Positions 6,236 through 12,709 of a stretch of DNA of 20,617 nucleotides are shown piece after piece. Both the position numbers and the translations under genes were made by a program. Location of the stretch: positions 1-20,617 of the IMG/VR virus record IMGVR_UViG_3300046822_000211. One strand, given 5' to 3'. The notes beneath the pieces were generated by a model. It worked only from the letters and a program-made list of their open reading frames with translations. It did no database searches and was not told where the DNA came from. Position 1 is the first letter of the stretch. Each line of letters starts with the position of its first letter. The stretch is from a virus.

Positions 6236-6730
6236 ATGAGCTCACCGAATACGATCACTCTCAGGAAGATCTCGCCGCCGGCGCCCGCCGGCCAGGGGGA
6301 GATCCTCATCTTCGCAGACGCGCACAGCGGCAAGGTCCGTGCGATCGATTCAGCCGGCGTCGACGTTTTCCCGGTCGGATCCTCCGGAGGAGTGGGCAGA
6401 GAGGGCCCGATAGGTCCCCGCGGCCCGCAGGGATCATCCGGAGGTAAAGGACCGGACGGTCCGGAAGGCCCGCAAGGTCAAGCCGGGCCGGTTGGGGATC
6501 GCGGAGAACCCGGCCCGCAAGGAGCCACAGGTCCAGCAGGCCCCCCAGGCCCCCAGGGGATCGCCGGCACAGACGGCAAGCAAGGCTTACAAGGAATTCC
6601 AGGCCCGCAAGGCCCCGCAGGTCCCACAGGCCCCCGAGGCCCGGCAGGTCCCATGGGCCCAGGTCTCACCGAGGAGCAGGTCAGAATGATAGTCACCCAA
6701 ATGATCCAGGACTCTTATGTCGGCAGGTAG
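6236..6730 (+). CDS. Collagen-like virion fibre protein
   Basis: This is a 164-aa protein. Residues 54-141 form an unbroken Gly-X-Y run of about 30 triplets (for example [15 protein letters not shown]), long enough for a collagen-type triple helix. Bacterial and phage collagen-like proteins form trimeric rods without hydroxyproline, as on tail or head fibres. The first 45 residues contain [17 protein letters not shown], then [18 protein letters not shown]. This matches the N-terminal module of the next two proteins and is likely the virion anchor. The tail (residues 144-164, [20 protein letters not shown]) is a short helix that could register the trimer. The gene has GGAAGG before its ATG and overlaps the next gene by 14 nt. 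Confidence 0.75.
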   Translation: MSSPNTITLRKISPPAPAGQGEILIFADAHSGKVRAIDSAGVDVFPVGSSGGVGREGPIGPRGPQGSSGGKGPDGPEGPQGQAGPVGDRGEPGPQGATGPAGPPGPQGIAGTDGKQGLQGIPGPQGPAGPTGPRGPAGPMGPGLTEEQVRMIVTQMIQDSYVGR

Positions 6731-7520
6731 CCAAGCCCCCAACGTCGAATACTTTCCAAAGGTCTCGACCCCGCCCCCGGCGCCGAAAGGCAGCTTAGGG
6801 CTTTATTTCGATTTAAACGGGATCTTGACCTCGATCGACGACACCGGCCACACGACGAGCGCAGGGGGAGGCGCGACACCCGGCGGCGCCGATACGGATA
6901 TCCAGTTTAACGACGGCGGCGACTTTGGCGGCAACGCCCATTTCACTTTCGACAAGGCCACCGGTAACTTGACCTGGGACCCCACGACGGCCGGATCCCT
7001 CGGAAAGCTTTCGAATCCCGGAACGGGCTCGAGTATCTTGCTGCAGAGCGGAGACACCGGCCAGGCAGCGATCCGAGTCAGCGATGCAGCCAACGCCGAC
7101 AGCGGCGGCAATATCATCATCCAGACTGGGGAGCCAGCACCGGGCGGCGGCGGGATCTTCCTCATTACCGAGAACATTAGCGGCACCGGCGCCGGGATCT
7201 CCCTCGAGGACTCAGACGCAGCCGGCGGGACAGGGATCGCCATAGTCTCCGATAGCAACAATGTGGAGATCTCGGCCAACCTGGGATCGGTCAACATTTT
7301 CGGAGGCAACGGCGGCCAGGTACTTCTTGCCGGCGACGGATCGACGCCTTCGCCGATTGTCCTCGGGCAGACTGGCGACAAAATCCTATTTTTCAACACC
7401 GGATCCGCGCCAGCACCGGCCGCCCAACAGACCGTTACGGGAATCAAAGTGGACGCCGTCGCCGCGAGCATTCTCGCCGCCCTTAAAGCTTACGGCTTAG
7501 TGATTGACGCCACCACCTAA
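6717..7520 (+). CDS. Beta-rich fibre protein, paralogue 1
   Basis: This 267-aa protein has an N-terminal module (residues 8-44, [20 protein letters not shown] then [17 protein letters not shown]) shared with both gene neighbours. Next comes [20 protein letters not shown] at residues 56-75 and [11 protein letters not shown], a pattern well known in tail-fibre and appendage proteins. The middle (residues 100-225) has Gly/Ser/Ile-rich repeated short strands (for example [19 protein letters not shown]), consistent with a triple-stranded beta-helix. The end [20 protein letters not shown]...DATT is a conserved phage terminal motif. It overlaps the collagen-like gene by 14 nt. A trimeric fibre role is inferred. 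Confidence 0.65.
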   Translation: MSAGSQAPNVEYFPKVSTPPPAPKGSLGLYFDLNGILTSIDDTGHTTSAGGGATPGGADTDIQFNDGGDFGGNAHFTFDKATGNLTWDPTTAGSLGKLSNPGTGSSILLQSGDTGQAAIRVSDAANADSGGNIIIQTGEPAPGGGGIFLITENISGTGAGISLEDSDAAGGTGIAIVSDSNNVEISANLGSVNIFGGNGGQVLLAGDGSTPSPIVLGQTGDKILFFNTGSAPAPAAQQTVTGIKVDAVAASILAALKAYGLVIDATT

Positions 7521-7532
7521 CAAGGGGAAACC

Positions 7533-8231
7533 ATGAGTAGCCCAACGAACAGCCCACAGCCCAACGTGATCTATCTCCCGAAGATCAGCCAGCCGATCCC
7601 CGCGCCGGCTAACACGCTTGGCCTGTACTTCGACAAGACGACGGGCAAGCTTACCGGGATCGACTCGGACGGCAATGCGAGCAGTTTTGACCCTGGCGGC
7701 GCCCCAGGGGGAGCAGACACCAATGTCCAATTTAACGACAACGGAACCCTGGGAGGGGATGCCACCTTCACGTTTGACAAGGCGACCGACATACTCGTTT
7801 TCGACAGCGCAACGCCTGGCGCCGCGATCGAGCTCACCGTCGAGGGGGTTGGATGCTTCGCGTTTTTGGGCGCCGGCACAACCGGAAACGTAGGAGTCGA
7901 CATTAACTCGAGTATCGACGACGGCGTGCTCATTTTTGCGGGCGAAGTACCCTCCGGCGGGATCAACATCCAGAACGCGCCCGCGACCGGGACCTCGGGC
8001 AGCGTCAGGATCGGACACGGCCCGGTTATAGGGACGCCCGATCAATCGATTGTGATCGACTCAAACGGGACACACGTCGCAGTAGGTGGCGGAACGCTAA
8101 AACTCGGTTTCCTGGGAGCAGCGCCTATCGTAAGGCCGGCGATCACCGGCGCGAAGGCCGGCAACACCGCCCTCGCGAGTCTTATCACCCAGGGAGTCAA
8201 CTTAGGGCTTTGGACCGACAGCACGACCTAA
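7533..8231 (+). CDS. Beta-rich fibre protein, paralogue 2
   Basis: This 232-aa paralogue of the preceding product has the same order of parts. It opens with PNVIYLPKISQPIPAPANTL and GLYFDKTTGKLTGIDSDG. GGADTNVQFNDNGTLGGDAT and FTFDKATDILVF follow, then a shorter strand-rich middle with GGINIQNAP and SVRIGHGP, and an end PAITGAKAGNTALASLITQG...LWTDSTT. The terminal helix-plus-TDSTT block is common at the C-termini of phage appendage proteins. The central region has diverged much more than the two ends, suggesting that the ends attach or trimerise and the middle is exposed. AAGGGG before ATG 7533 is a good ribosome site. The ATG lies 12 nt after the previous stop. Confidence 0.65.
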   Translation: MSSPTNSPQPNVIYLPKISQPIPAPANTLGLYFDKTTGKLTGIDSDGNASSFDPGGAPGGADTNVQFNDNGTLGGDATFTFDKATDILVFDSATPGAAIELTVEGVGCFAFLGAGTTGNVGVDINSSIDDGVLIFAGEVPSGGINIQNAPATGTSGSVRIGHGPVIGTPDQSIVIDSNGTHVAVGGGTLKLGFLGAAPIVRPAITGAKAGNTALASLITQGVNLGLWTDSTT

Positions 8232-8250
8232 CTCAGCACGGGGAGCTCAG

Positions 8251-8718
8251 ATGGCCAGGAAGAACAAGAGCGGGAAGCGGCGGCGCCGACCCCTCACTAC
8301 TAGGCAGCAACTTTACATGAAGTATCTATGTAAGGGAGACGGCCAGGTCCAGGCCTGGCAGAAGGCCGGATATAAGTCGAAACAATCCGGTTACGAGAGC
8401 ACCAAACTCCTCCGCGAGCGGATCCAACGCGCTTTTTTCCACGTAGGCCTTACGCCCGAGGGTTACATTTGTAAACATTTACTCCCTGCCCTGGACGCAA
8501 AGCAGACCGAATTCGCCAAGTTTGAGGGCAAGATTACGGACCGCGAGGACACGATCAACTGGACCGCGCGCCTAAAGGCCATGGAAATAGTCAAGGACAT
8601 GGCCGGTTACTCAGCGCCTCGAGAGCATGAGCTCGCCGGCAAGGATGGCGCGCCCCTGTCCATGCCGAAGATCATCGACGTTAGCGGGATGCGATCTAAG
8701 CCCGCCTCGACGACGTAA
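8251..8718 (+). CDS. terS: Terminase small subunit
   Basis: This is a 155-aa protein. A Lys/Arg-rich start (residues 2-14) is followed by LTTRQQLYMKYLCKGDGQVQ and AWQKAGYKSKQSGYESTKLL. This matches the helix-turn-helix arrangement 'LT-x-(K/R)QxxF...Y...G-x-x-A...AGY...' of phage small terminases that bind the pac or cos site. Residues 66-120 include a helical oligomerisation segment with DTINWTARLKAMEIVKDMAG, also typical of this family. It ends with an unstructured acidic/basic tail. It lies directly before the large subunit, with the last stop base adjacent to its GTG. GGGGAG at about 8240-8245 is the ribosome site. The assignment is by pattern and context and is confident. Confidence 0.85.
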   Translation: MARKNKSGKRRRRPLTTRQQLYMKYLCKGDGQVQAWQKAGYKSKQSGYESTKLLRERIQRAFFHVGLTPEGYICKHLLPALDAKQTEFAKFEGKITDREDTINWTARLKAMEIVKDMAGYSAPREHELAGKDGAPLSMPKIIDVSGMRSKPASTT

Positions 8719-10266
8719 GTGCTTGAAGCCCCGCCAGTTCTACGGATGGCCGACTGGTACGAAGCGCAAGAGGTACAACTCGATTTCCACGACTCGACCG
8801 CGACTTACCCGCTTATGGAGGGCGGCCGCGGCGGCGGGAAATCGATCGCCTTACTTGCCGAGGCCGTCTACCAGGCCCTAATCGTTCCAGGCTGCAATTG
8901 CCTCTTGCTCAGGAGGACCCTTACCGCTTCCGAGAAGGGCGGGATCGAGGATCACTTTCTAAAGTACGTGCCCCGGCACTTTTACCGGAACTGGAACGGG
9001 CAGGCGCATTGCGTCACCTTCCACAACGGCAGCAAGCTATTTTTCGGGCACATCAAGAGCGATCGGGATCTCACGCAGTACCAATCCGCGGAGTTTCTCT
9101 TTATCGGGTGGGACGAGCTCACACAGTTTACTTACGCCCAATGGGATTATTTGAAGGGCTCGAATCGATGCCCGGTTAAGTTTGACGTGTTCGGGAAGCC
9201 GACCAAGGCACGCATGGCCGGCGCCACAAACCCTAACGGGATCGGCTCAGGATGGGTTAAGGCCTTGTGGATCACGAAGAAGCCACCGGCCGGCGAAATG
9301 ATCCTCAACTACAAGCCCGAGGATTATCACGCGACCCATTCAACCTACACGGATAACAAGGTTTACCGGAACGACGCCGATTATATCGCCAAGCTTACAA
9401 GCCTTTCGGACCCTGTACTCCGGGAAGCTTGGATCCCCGGATCCTGGGACATTCTCGCCGGCCAATACTTTCAAAACTGGGACGGGGCCTGGGATCCGCG
9501 GGAGAACAAATTTAAAGGCCGGCACGTTCGAACCGTGTCCGAGGTCGAGTTTCAGGCCTGGCAGCCGCGGTGGATCTCGATCGACTGGGGTTTCCAGCAC
9601 GCCAGCGTAATTCTCTGGTGGACTCGAGGCCTCGTGACCGACGGTTTCGGCCGCAAGCGGAATATGATTATCTGCTACCGCGAGTACGTTACCAGGCGCA
9701 TGAACGAGACCGCCCTCGCGCAGCAGATCGGCACTCAGACGGGTCTCATGCCTGGGATGGGCAAGGAATCGGCCGGCAGCGAAACGATCTCTCGCGTGTT
9801 TCTCTCGCCCGACCGTTTCAACCAGCAGAACAGCGAGCACACGATCGCCGACACGATCGGCGACGAGCTCAGGACCTACAAGATCCCCAGGCCAGAGCGC
9901 GCCCGGGACGATCGCGTCAACGGTTGGCAGCTTTGCTCTACGGCTTTCGATACCGACAGCGTAGTCGTGCTGGACACTTGCCGGGACGTAATAGAGTCCA
10001 TTCCCAAACTGCAGCGCGATCCGAAGAAGATGGAGGACGCGATCAAAGAGGGCAACGAGCTCTTTTTGGACGTGTGCGAAAGCTTCCGGTACGGAATGAT
10101 GGGGATGGCCGACGAGAACAGTATCCCGCGGGAGATCGCGATCCAGGAGCGGATCAAGGCGATCTCGAACCCTACCGCAAAGTATATGGAGTATTTGAGG
10201 TTATCCTCTCAGAAGGGCGGCGGCAACGTAACCGTGCCGATCCCTCCCCGGAGGCCTCGAGGGTAA
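8719..10266 (+). CDS. terL: Terminase large subunit (packaging ATPase/nuclease)
   Basis: This 515-aa protein has the length typical of the family. The N-terminal ATPase has a Walker A GGRGGGKS at residues 35-42, an RRTLTASEKG segment near residue 62, and a Walker B FLFIGWDE ending in Asp132-Glu133. The C-terminal RNase H-like nuclease shows SIDWGFQHASVILWW with Asp289 as the likely first metal ligand, followed by TIADTIGDEL (Asp378/Asp382) and RDDRVNGW (about 396-403). It powers DNA packaging into the prohead through the portal and cuts the concatemer. The GTG start at 8719 follows the small-subunit TAA with no gap and has no obvious ribosome site. An in-frame ATG at 8746 would remove nine residues and is the alternative. 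Confidence 0.92.
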   Translation: MLEAPPVLRMADWYEAQEVQLDFHDSTATYPLMEGGRGGGKSIALLAEAVYQALIVPGCNCLLLRRTLTASEKGGIEDHFLKYVPRHFYRNWNGQAHCVTFHNGSKLFFGHIKSDRDLTQYQSAEFLFIGWDELTQFTYAQWDYLKGSNRCPVKFDVFGKPTKARMAGATNPNGIGSGWVKALWITKKPPAGEMILNYKPEDYHATHSTYTDNKVYRNDADYIAKLTSLSDPVLREAWIPGSWDILAGQYFQNWDGAWDPRENKFKGRHVRTVSEVEFQAWQPRWISIDWGFQHASVILWWTRGLVTDGFGRKRNMIICYREYVTRRMNETALAQQIGTQTGLMPGMGKESAGSETISRVFLSPDRFNQQNSEHTIADTIGDELRTYKIPRPERARDDRVNGWQLCSTAFDTDSVVVLDTCRDVIESIPKLQRDPKKMEDAIKEGNELFLDVCESFRYGMMGMADENSIPREIAIQERIKAISNPTAKYMEYLRLSSQKGGGNVTVPIPPRRPRG

Positions 10267-10267
10267 T

Positions 10268-10585
10268 ATGAGCGAAGATGCACAGGGCAGCCAGGAAAGC
10301 CAGGGCAGCGGAGGCCCGAAGCTTCGCAATTATTTCCGCGGCCGATGGATGGCCGACGACGGGACGCATATCGTGTACGTCGATCAAATCCACGCATGGG
10401 CCGGCCTGCAGCGTGTCGATTACTGGCCGGCGGGACAGTGGGCACTCAGGAGCGACGGTACGTTTATGCTAGGCGCCGACACCGACGTCGACTTGCTTTT
10501 GTTCTACGTGAACCTTACCCAGTGGGATCGCGACTTTCTTAAGGCTATGCAAATCGCCTATGCGCCCAACACGGAAAAGCGTTAA
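10268..10585 (+). CDS. Small phage protein, unknown function
   Basis: This 105-aa protein is not recognised. The first 17 residues are low-complexity (Ser, Gln, Gly, Glu). After that the sequence is Trp-rich and compact: RNYFRGRWMADDGTHIVYVD, then WAGLQRVDYWPAGQWALRSDG, and LLLFYVNLTQWDRDFLKAMQ. Aromatic density and alternating strands suggest a small beta domain with a C-terminal helix. GGAGG and GAGGG lie 5-18 nt before ATG 10268, one base after the terL stop. A structural or packaging accessory role is inferred only from its place between terminase and portal. Confidence 0.5.
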   Translation: MSEDAQGSQESQGSGGPKLRNYFRGRWMADDGTHIVYVDQIHAWAGLQRVDYWPAGQWALRSDGTFMLGADTDVDLLLFYVNLTQWDRDFLKAMQIAYAPNTEKR

Positions 10586-10817
10586 CGACCGGCACCACGC
10601 GCCGCGCACGCGCCAGGGCTTGCGGATCCTCGCGAATCGGATCCGCGACGTTTACTCAGCAAACGGGATCGGCTTCCGGCGCGACGGCGAGCTTGTAAAC
10701 AGTGTTTTACGTTCGAGGTCAAGAACTCTTGACACTCCGGAAGGGTTAGGCGAGCAATGGGCAGAAAGACACTCAGTAGCGAAAATGGTCCGGGCCCTGT
10801 ACGAGAGCAACTCCTAG
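10560..10817 (+). CDS. Small basic phage protein, unknown function
   Basis: This is an 85-aa, Arg-rich protein containing RTRQGLRILANRIRDVYSAN at residues 16-35 and AERHSVAKMVRALYES near the end. It overlaps the upstream gene by 26 nt and the downstream one by 61 nt. It is the only long open frame across 10586-10756, and its composition is protein-like, which supports it. The start is uncertain: ATG 10560 has AAGG only at a long distance, and TTG at 10620 in the same frame is the alternative. No named domain is seen. Confidence 0.45.
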   Translation: MRPTRKSVNDRHHAPRTRQGLRILANRIRDVYSANGIGFRRDGELVNSVLRSRSRTLDTPEGLGEQWAERHSVAKMVRALYESNS

Positions 10818-11227
10818 CCGAGATCCTCGATCTCCGCAGGGAGCTTGCCGGCAACGACGACGAACTTGTCGAGGTCCTCCGCGATCAGATCGCCGATCTC
10901 CGGAAGCAGCGGGATTACTTCCAGGGGAAATGCGACCGCCTGGAAATGCACATCGAACGCGGGCCGGCGCCTATCGACAATCGAGTCCCCCGGAAGATGC
11001 GCGAGGAGATCCCGACAGCGCACGATCAGCCGAAGGAAAACCTCGACTCGGTCCGAGGAGTCCAGGCCCCGATCGGCGGCGTAACCAAGGCCCACGCCTG
11101 GCACAACCTGCAAAGCAAATGGGACAGCATGAGCGCCGCAGAGCAAGCGCGCGCCCTGGGAGACGATACGGATCCGCGGCCGACGCAGGTCGACCCGCAA
11201 CCCGCACCACCGAAAGTTAGCGACTAA
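10757..11227 (+). CDS. Coiled-coil phage protein
   Basis: This is a 156-aa protein. Residues about 16-70 (REQLLAEILDLRRELAGNDD onward through LVEVLRDQIADLRKQRDYF) show heptad spacing with Leu/Ile/Val at a and d positions, a strong coiled coil. The remainder is polar, Pro-rich and probably unstructured, ending in PQPAPPKVSD. An in-frame segment AWHNLQSKWDSMSAAEQARAL near residues 115-135 is a short helix. Such proteins may act as assembly or scaffolding adaptors near the portal; this is inference. The ATG at 10757 overlaps the upstream gene, and an AGGG about 13 nt before it is a modest ribosome site. Confidence 0.5.
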   Translation: MGRKTLSSENGPGPVREQLLAEILDLRRELAGNDDELVEVLRDQIADLRKQRDYFQGKCDRLEMHIERGPAPIDNRVPRKMREEIPTAHDQPKENLDSVRGVQAPIGGVTKAHAWHNLQSKWDSMSAAEQARALGDDTDPRPTQVDPQPAPPKVSD

Positions 11228-11239
11228 CGAGGAGGCACC

Positions 11240-11680
11240 ATGGCAGGGTTTCAAACGCACGACGGCAAGATCGCCGGCAACCGTGAAATTGTCCAGAGTT
11301 ACGACAAGGCCCACGGGAAAAAGCCCGACACGATGAAGCCCGGCGCCGCCGGCGGCAACGACGAAATGGGCGGCGGCGAGCCCGGCAACATGGAAGAGAT
11401 CAAAGGCCTGGCGGCCGAGCACGGGCCCGCGCACAAGACCGAGACGCACCATGACCACGAGGGCGGGATGCACCATATGCACTCCGAACACCCCGACGGT
11501 CACAAGCACCGGTCGAGCCACGGATCCGCGCACGAGGCCCACACGGCCGCGATGCACGCCTCGGGAGCCATGGAAAACGACATGGACGAGCACGGCGGCG
11601 AGCACGCGATGAACCAGGAAGAGGAAGAGGCCGGCGGAATGGGCGGCGGCAAGGGCCCACAAATCGGCTTTATGTCCTAA
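11240..11680 (+). CDS. His/Gly/Glu-rich phage protein, possible metal binder
   Basis: This 146-aa, low-complexity protein has more than 15 His residues between 66 and 125, in clusters such as HHDHEGGMHHMHSEH and HPDGHKHRSSHGSAHE, plus Gly- and Glu-rich runs at both ends (GGNDEMGGGEPG; EEEEAGGMGGG). Dense His clusters can bind Zn, Ni, Cu or Co. Phage proteins of this 'HHDHEGG...HPDGH' type occur in environmental phages between terminase and portal, with no known role. GAGGAGG lies just before ATG 11240. The reading frame is supported by codon use and clean spacing to its neighbours. Confidence 0.55.
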   Translation: MAGFQTHDGKIAGNREIVQSYDKAHGKKPDTMKPGAAGGNDEMGGGEPGNMEEIKGLAAEHGPAHKTETHHDHEGGMHHMHSEHPDGHKHRSSHGSAHEAHTAAMHASGAMENDMDEHGGEHAMNQEEEEAGGMGGGKGPQIGFMS

Positions 11681-11686
11681 AGGGCC

Positions 11687-11905
11687 ATGCCCCCACAACG
11701 GACCGCAGGCACCAAAGCAACCGGCTACGTCACCAACAAGCAATCCCCAGGGCCGCGGGAGTGTGCACATTGCCAGCACTTTTCCCGCGGCAATTGCAAC
11801 GGCGCGCATGTTATGGCCGATCCCGAACTTAAAGACCGACGGAACGAGGACGGCACCGTCAAGGTTGAACCAAATTCCTACTGCTTTTGGTACGAAGCCA
11901 AGTAG
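11687..11905 (+). CDS. Small four-Cys protein, zinc or iron-sulfur candidate
   Basis: This 72-aa protein has Cys at about 26, 29, 37 and 66: ECAHCQHFSRGNC and then YCFWYEAK. C-x2-C-x7-C with a distant C-x-W can hold one metal ion or an Fe-S cluster. The opening GYVTNKQSPGPRE and the DPELKDRRNEDGTVKVEPNS linker match a small phage family of unknown role that I have seen described from many environmental phages. AAAGGG lies close before the ATG at 11687, 6 nt after the preceding stop. A regulatory or host-takeover role is possible but not shown. Confidence 0.5.
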   Translation: MPPQRTAGTKATGYVTNKQSPGPRECAHCQHFSRGNCNGAHVMADPELKDRRNEDGTVKVEPNSYCFWYEAK

Positions 11906-11933
11906 GAAAATCGCAGACTCAGGAGATCCACAA

Positions 11934-12317
11934 ATGCAGGTAGAACTCAGTAAGCTTGACATTCAGACCCTCGACAAGACGATCAGCGCACTCATGCAGG
12001 AGCGAGCGCGAAGAGAAGCCGGCGGCATGATGGGGATCGCCGAGCAGCCAGGCAAGCCGGTCGACACTCGGAACAACCTGCCCGGCGCATATGCCCAGGC
12101 GCCGGAATTCGATCTCGATCACCTTTTCACGTACCACGGGCCGGAAGATGGGATCCAGGTCCAGGCTTACGACTCCATCCGATCGACAGCAAAGTATTTT
12201 GCGGAGGTCATTTTGCGACACACGCCAGCCGGCGCCGATAGAACCGCGGCGATCCGAAAACTTCGCGAGTGCGTTATGACGGCCAACGCCGCGATCGCCC
12301 TCCGCGGGAGGTCCTAA
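11934..12317 (+). CDS. Acb2/Tad1-like anti-defence sponge, predicted
   Basis: This is a 127-aa protein. From residue 65 to the end it reads like the Acb2/Tad1 hairpin domain: FTYHGP (Phe65-Thr-Tyr67-His68), IRSTAKYFAEVI with Lys87, then PAGADRTAAIRKLRECVMTA (Asp102-Arg103-Thr104) and NAAIALRG. From established work, Acb2 proteins are phage sponges that bind cyclic di- and trinucleotides made by CBASS, and some bind Thoeris signals, blocking effector activation in the host cytoplasm. From memory, a Tyr and a Lys in these positions contact ligand. Residues 1-60 are an extra arm: a short helix (TLDKTISALMQERARREA) and a linker, longer than in stand-alone Acb2. GGAG about 9 nt before ATG 11934 supports the start, and the frame upstream of it lies in the previous gene. 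Alternatively it may be a virion or assembly protein using the same fold. Confidence 0.7.
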   Translation: MQVELSKLDIQTLDKTISALMQERARREAGGMMGIAEQPGKPVDTRNNLPGAYAQAPEFDLDHLFTYHGPEDGIQVQAYDSIRSTAKYFAEVILRHTPAGADRTAAIRKLRECVMTANAAIALRGRS

Positions 12318-12321
12318 AACC

Positions 12322-12522
12322 TTGCCGGCGCACGAGATTATGCCCGACTTTCGCGCCGGCACTCTCCACAGCGGCCGATCCGGAAAGATTGTCACCAACC
12401 CGCGCCAGGCGAGAGCGATCGAGATCAGTTACGCGCGCAAGGAAGGCGCCGACATACCGGAGAAAAAGAAGGAAAAGCCAAAAAGCCACGGTTGGATGAG
12501 GTCCCACGATGAAAAGCCATAA
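12322..12522 (+). CDS. Small basic phage protein (DUF6496-like)
   Basis: This 66-aa protein has the pattern MPAHEIMPDFRAGTLHSG, then KIVTNPRQARAIEISYAR. It matches a widespread phage family whose core is 'FKAGxLHSGS...V-x-N-x-x-QAIAIALSEAR', known to me as DUF6496. Function is unknown; the fold is a short basic helix pair. A TTG start at 12322 is chosen because GGGAGG lies about 10 nt upstream and the extra residues resemble the family N-terminus. An ATG at 12340 is the alternative. The end overlaps the next start by 14 nt. Confidence 0.55.
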   Translation: MPAHEIMPDFRAGTLHSGRSGKIVTNPRQARAIEISYARKEGADIPEKKKEKPKSHGWMRSHDEKP

Positions 12523-12709
12523 TTGGATGGCCGACGAGGCCAGCCGCGAGAAACACGCCGGCACAAAGGGATCATTTAGCCGGAAGGCCGCGCGCGCCGG
12601 CTATTCGACACAGGCTTACGCGCATTTGAAAGAGCACGCGCCAGGCAGGACCGGGAAACAGGCCCGACTCGCCGAGACTTACGCAAAGGCCAGCAAAAAC
12701 AGGGGATAA
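12509..12709 (+). CDS. Small basic phage protein, unknown function
   Basis: This 66-aa, Lys/Arg-rich protein begins MKSHNWMADEASREKHAG and ends GRTGKQARLAETYAKASKN. Paired small proteins with 'NWIA...' and 'GKTGQRARLAQTL' patterns commonly sit directly before phage portal genes. It starts inside the upstream gene (14 nt overlap), and its stop abuts the portal ATG, so it is co-translated with both. The role is unknown; a nucleic-acid-binding or assembly role is possible because of its charge. Confidence 0.55.
   Translation: MKSHNWMADEASREKHAGTKGSFSRKAARAGYSTQAYAHLKEHAPGRTGKQARLAETYAKASKNRG

Noticed and set aside
6395-6660. Eukaryotic contamination because of the collagen-like sequence
   Set aside because: It is one exon-free frame in a phage operon with ribosome sites on both sides and a phage-type N-terminal module.
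6478-6696. Minus-strand collagen-like frame
   Set aside because: Gly-Pro codons GGN CCN read as Gly-Pro on the other strand as well, so this is a mirror of the real gene.
11763-11933. Upstream extension of the Acb2-like gene to an ATG at 11763
   Set aside because: It overlaps the four-Cys gene in another frame. ATG 11934 has a proper GGAG and gives a clean N-terminus.
10814-11962. Long open frame on the minus strand (382 codons)
   Set aside because: It lies opposite five well-supported + strand genes with good ribosome sites. Its Val/Leu/His/Gly-rich sequence follows from the reverse complement of the GC-rich codons, and no domain is visible.
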